A DNA stretch of 64,000 bases from Parus major (Eukaryota > Chordata > Aves > Passeriformes > Paridae): assembly GCF_001522545.3 (NCBI RefSeq), contig NC_031768.1, positions 2,670,938 to 2,734,937 on the forward strand, given 5' to 3'. The translations under genes were made by a program, and so were the position numbers. This document shows positions 61,576-64,000 of the stretch, one piece after another; position 1 is the first letter of the stretch; each line of letters starts with the position of its first letter. Below the pieces are notes generated by a model. It was not told the origin of the DNA. It ran no database searches and was given only the letters and a program-made list of their open reading frames with translations.

Positions 61576-62228
61576 AATGAGCTGCTGCAGCCCAAGGATT
61601 TCATCCAGTGACCTGATAAAAACATGGATATCTGGGTACTTAGTGTGAGATTCTAGCTGGGTGCAAATAGGTGACTATTTACAGGAGTTGGCCATGGAAT
61701 TCTTCTTGCATCTCTTTCCATCAGATCTTATTTTTCTGGGCCTGTCACTGCTGTGGAGCTGAGAGATGCCGTGTGCTGCATCTACTGGAGCCGTGCTAAG
61801 CTCCAAATGTTCCTCTTTCTGTGGGAGTTGCTAGAGGCAGGAGAAAAGCTTCTCTTTCAGATGCTACTTAAGAGTTTAAAATGCTGGAAACTGGGAGAGA
61901 ACCAGTGTTTGATTTTGCAGAGAATGTGTGTCCACTGAATGCTCCCAGACTTTGATGGATGTCAGGGAGGATAAACAGAGCCCTGCAGCGTCACCCTCCA
62001 GGTCCCTGTCCTGATGCCACAGGTTTGTTCCCTAAAATAAACTCTCCTTGTGTTTTTGTTTTGTTTTGTTTTAGTAAGGACACTTCTCTTTCATCTTGGC
62101 CCCTTGCCTGTAGAAGGGGCACAGGTTAATAAGGGTTAATTGCTTTTTTGTTTAGAAAATGGCATTTTCTCTCTGCCTGTGGTTTGTGTTCTGAAGGGTT
62201 TTTAGCACTTCTTGGCCCCTCAGCCTCA

Positions 62229-62275
62229 TATTTTGAGGACAAAATATTTTGTCCTCGTATTTTGAGGACAAAATT
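62229..62275. repeat. perfect 22-bp palindrome plus direct copy of one arm
   Basis: GAGGACAAAAT is followed immediately by its reverse complement (62235-62256). The sequence TATTTTGAGGACAAAAT occurs at 62229-62245 and again at 62259-62275. Confidence 0.95.
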
Positions 62276-63978
62276 TATCATTCCAGTAAGAGACAGAATA
62301 CATATCCAGTGGGGAAGCCACAACCATTCCAGGACAGGTGAGGGTTTGTGCTAATGAATGGAATTTACTCCCTCCTAATCTGAGCAAGTTAAAATTTTCC
62401 TACTCCTCAAAACAGGCTAATTCACCCACATGTCAACATACTTTTATAAGCCTGAGCTTTATCATTAATATTTATTGAGGGAAAGGGAAGAAAACCTTCA
62501 GGAGGGATGTGGGAAATCCATCCAAGTGTGGAGGGTAACTATGGCACATTTTCAGAGGCTCAGTGGGGATAAAAGGCTTTGTTCAGCAGCCTTGAAAAAC
62601 TGAATGGAAAAAAAAAAAAAAATTATTTTCCCTTTTTTTTTTTTTTCTTCTTTATTTTGCTCCAGATATAAGAAGCAGGAGAAGGAGCAAAGGGAAAAAA
62701 AGGTGGGGGCAAAGATCAGCCACTTGAGGGGGAGTATATAATGAATATTTAGTTTATTTCAGCACCTGAAGCAGCTCTGATGGCTTTGGGTATAGTCTAG
62801 AGGTGTCTGTAGTCATGAAGATGAGAGAGAAACTGGAGAAAAGAGTTTGTACAAAAGCAGAGTGGAGCAAGGATTTATTTGTTTCAGAATTCCTTGTAAT
62901 CCTCTTGCTCTGCTTTTAATGGCAAAATGGCAGCTGCTTAATTCAAGTCACTTCTGCAGCAGTTAAGTCAATCAGAAATTTGACTGTGTTAGAAAAAAAA
63001 CCTGATTATGTGATAGTTAATGCAGTTAATTCACATTTTCAATTATTATCCCACAAGGATATGCCTATGAGGAAAATATCACTGTGCTGAAGTTCTTCCA
63101 CAAAGATTGATAGAGATGACAAAATGTAATTAAGGGTTTCAATTTATTCCCACTGAAATGAGTTGGGAAACTCTCAGTCACTTCAAAAGCAGCCGCCACC
63201 TTTTATGTTTGGCTGGGATCAAAAATACCCACTTGGAAATATCAGAAGCAAACAAGGAGGGCTCAGAAGTAACTACAGCAAAATTCCTGAAGAATTGTGT
63301 ATTCTCTGTGGGCTCTGGCAGTGCAGAGCTGCTCACACAACAAATATTTGCCAATTGAATGATTAAACTCTTTGATTGACCTTTATTTTGTTGCAAATGA
63401 CTTAAAAAGTTTCTCAGATTGCTCCTATTTCAGTGCAGGTGCACATGGAAAGGATAGAATCAAAATATTTAGTGAGGGAAGGAATTTCATAAATGTAACA
63501 CTTCATAAAGGAAAATTCCAAACCCATTCCTGGACTGGGAAGCAGTGTGCCTGCTTTCTACACGAGAAGGCTTTAGAAACAAAATATAAACCTTTGCTAA
63601 ATGTGACACAAATCTGAAAAAGATTGCCAAGAAATCATCCAAGGATGGACTGTTCACACAGAAAATCAAGTTATACCCTGAGAATCAGCCAAGTTAGCAC
63701 CAAGAGATGAGGATGTTCCAAGTGGAAGGGCTTATGAAATCTAAAAATTAGAATAATGAACATGAAAACATTTAAAATCAAACTACATAAAAAATTCCCC
63801 CATGGCTGTAACAAGGAAATGATTTATTGTCCTTTTAAGGAAAATAAGAAGGCTGATTAACTTTCCTTAACTCCTTGGGAAAACTAGTGAATATATTATC
63901 AAAAAAGCTATTTCCAGGAGGATGAAATACAAGACCACAGTCAGGAACAGCCAGCCTGGATTTAGAACTGTAGAGTGT

Positions 63979-64000
63979 AGAATAATAGAATGTTTTGGGA
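63979..64000 (-). mobile_element. probable CR1 LINE 3' end running off the window
   Basis: The last bases (AATAATAGAATGTTTTGGGA) look like the start of a reversed CR1 3' end. Too short to be sure. Confidence 0.5.

Larger units (their letters stand above)
60586..63978. other. unique AT-rich sequence, no gene recognised
   Basis: Contains a (TG)n tract at 61557-61575, (GTTTT)n at about 62056-62073, a small inverted/direct repeat at 62229-62275, and adjacent poly-A and poly-T runs at about 62608-62646. No gene recognised. Confidence 0.58.

Overview
This is vertebrate nuclear DNA, very probably from a bird and most likely a passerine. The basis is the repeat content: many short fragments with the sequence and 8-nt terminal repeats of the avian CR1 LINE 3' end, a solo LTR of the avian ERVL type, few CpGs outside repeats, AT-rich unique sequence, and assembly gaps in simple repeats. 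The species assignment is inference; no search was run.

I see no protein-coding gene I would defend. The GC-rich open frames lie in CR1 copies or in (AAGG)n/(GGA)n/minisatellite arrays that run through gaps. The other open frames are short, isolated and match no family I recognise. No rRNA, tRNA or CRISPR array was seen. Two short stretches with exon-like splice borders (2857-2949, and 29684-29730 with its second copy at 39012-39058) are listed as weak candidates only.

Layout. 1-27572: unique AT-rich DNA with about ten CR1 insertions, a (TTCC)n array broken by a gap (6475-7028), a gap inside a CR1 (9276-9440), and a CR1 carrying a 10-bp minisatellite next to a gap (22097-23095). 27573-46217: a segment of about 9.2 kb present twice in direct orientation (27667-36889 and 36990-46217), separated by a gap of exactly 100 N. 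By eye the copies differ at five bases and one 5-bp indel, and all homopolymers and microsatellites keep the same length. The most economical reading is that two overlapping contig ends, perhaps from two haplotypes, were placed end to end, so the real locus probably has one copy. Inside the segment are a CR1 interrupted by a 265-bp solo LTR, a second CR1, an internal CR1 fragment and an AT-rich minisatellite. 46218-64000: unique DNA with further CR1 copies, an ERVL-type solo LTR with an (ATT)n tract (52838-53410), a 575-bp gap beside a CT-rich repeat, a probable ancient L3/CR1-like relic, and a CR1 start running off the right edge.

Nothing points to a coordinated gene system. The window reads as intergenic or deep intronic avian sequence shaped by retrotransposition, and its most important feature is the probable false duplication.
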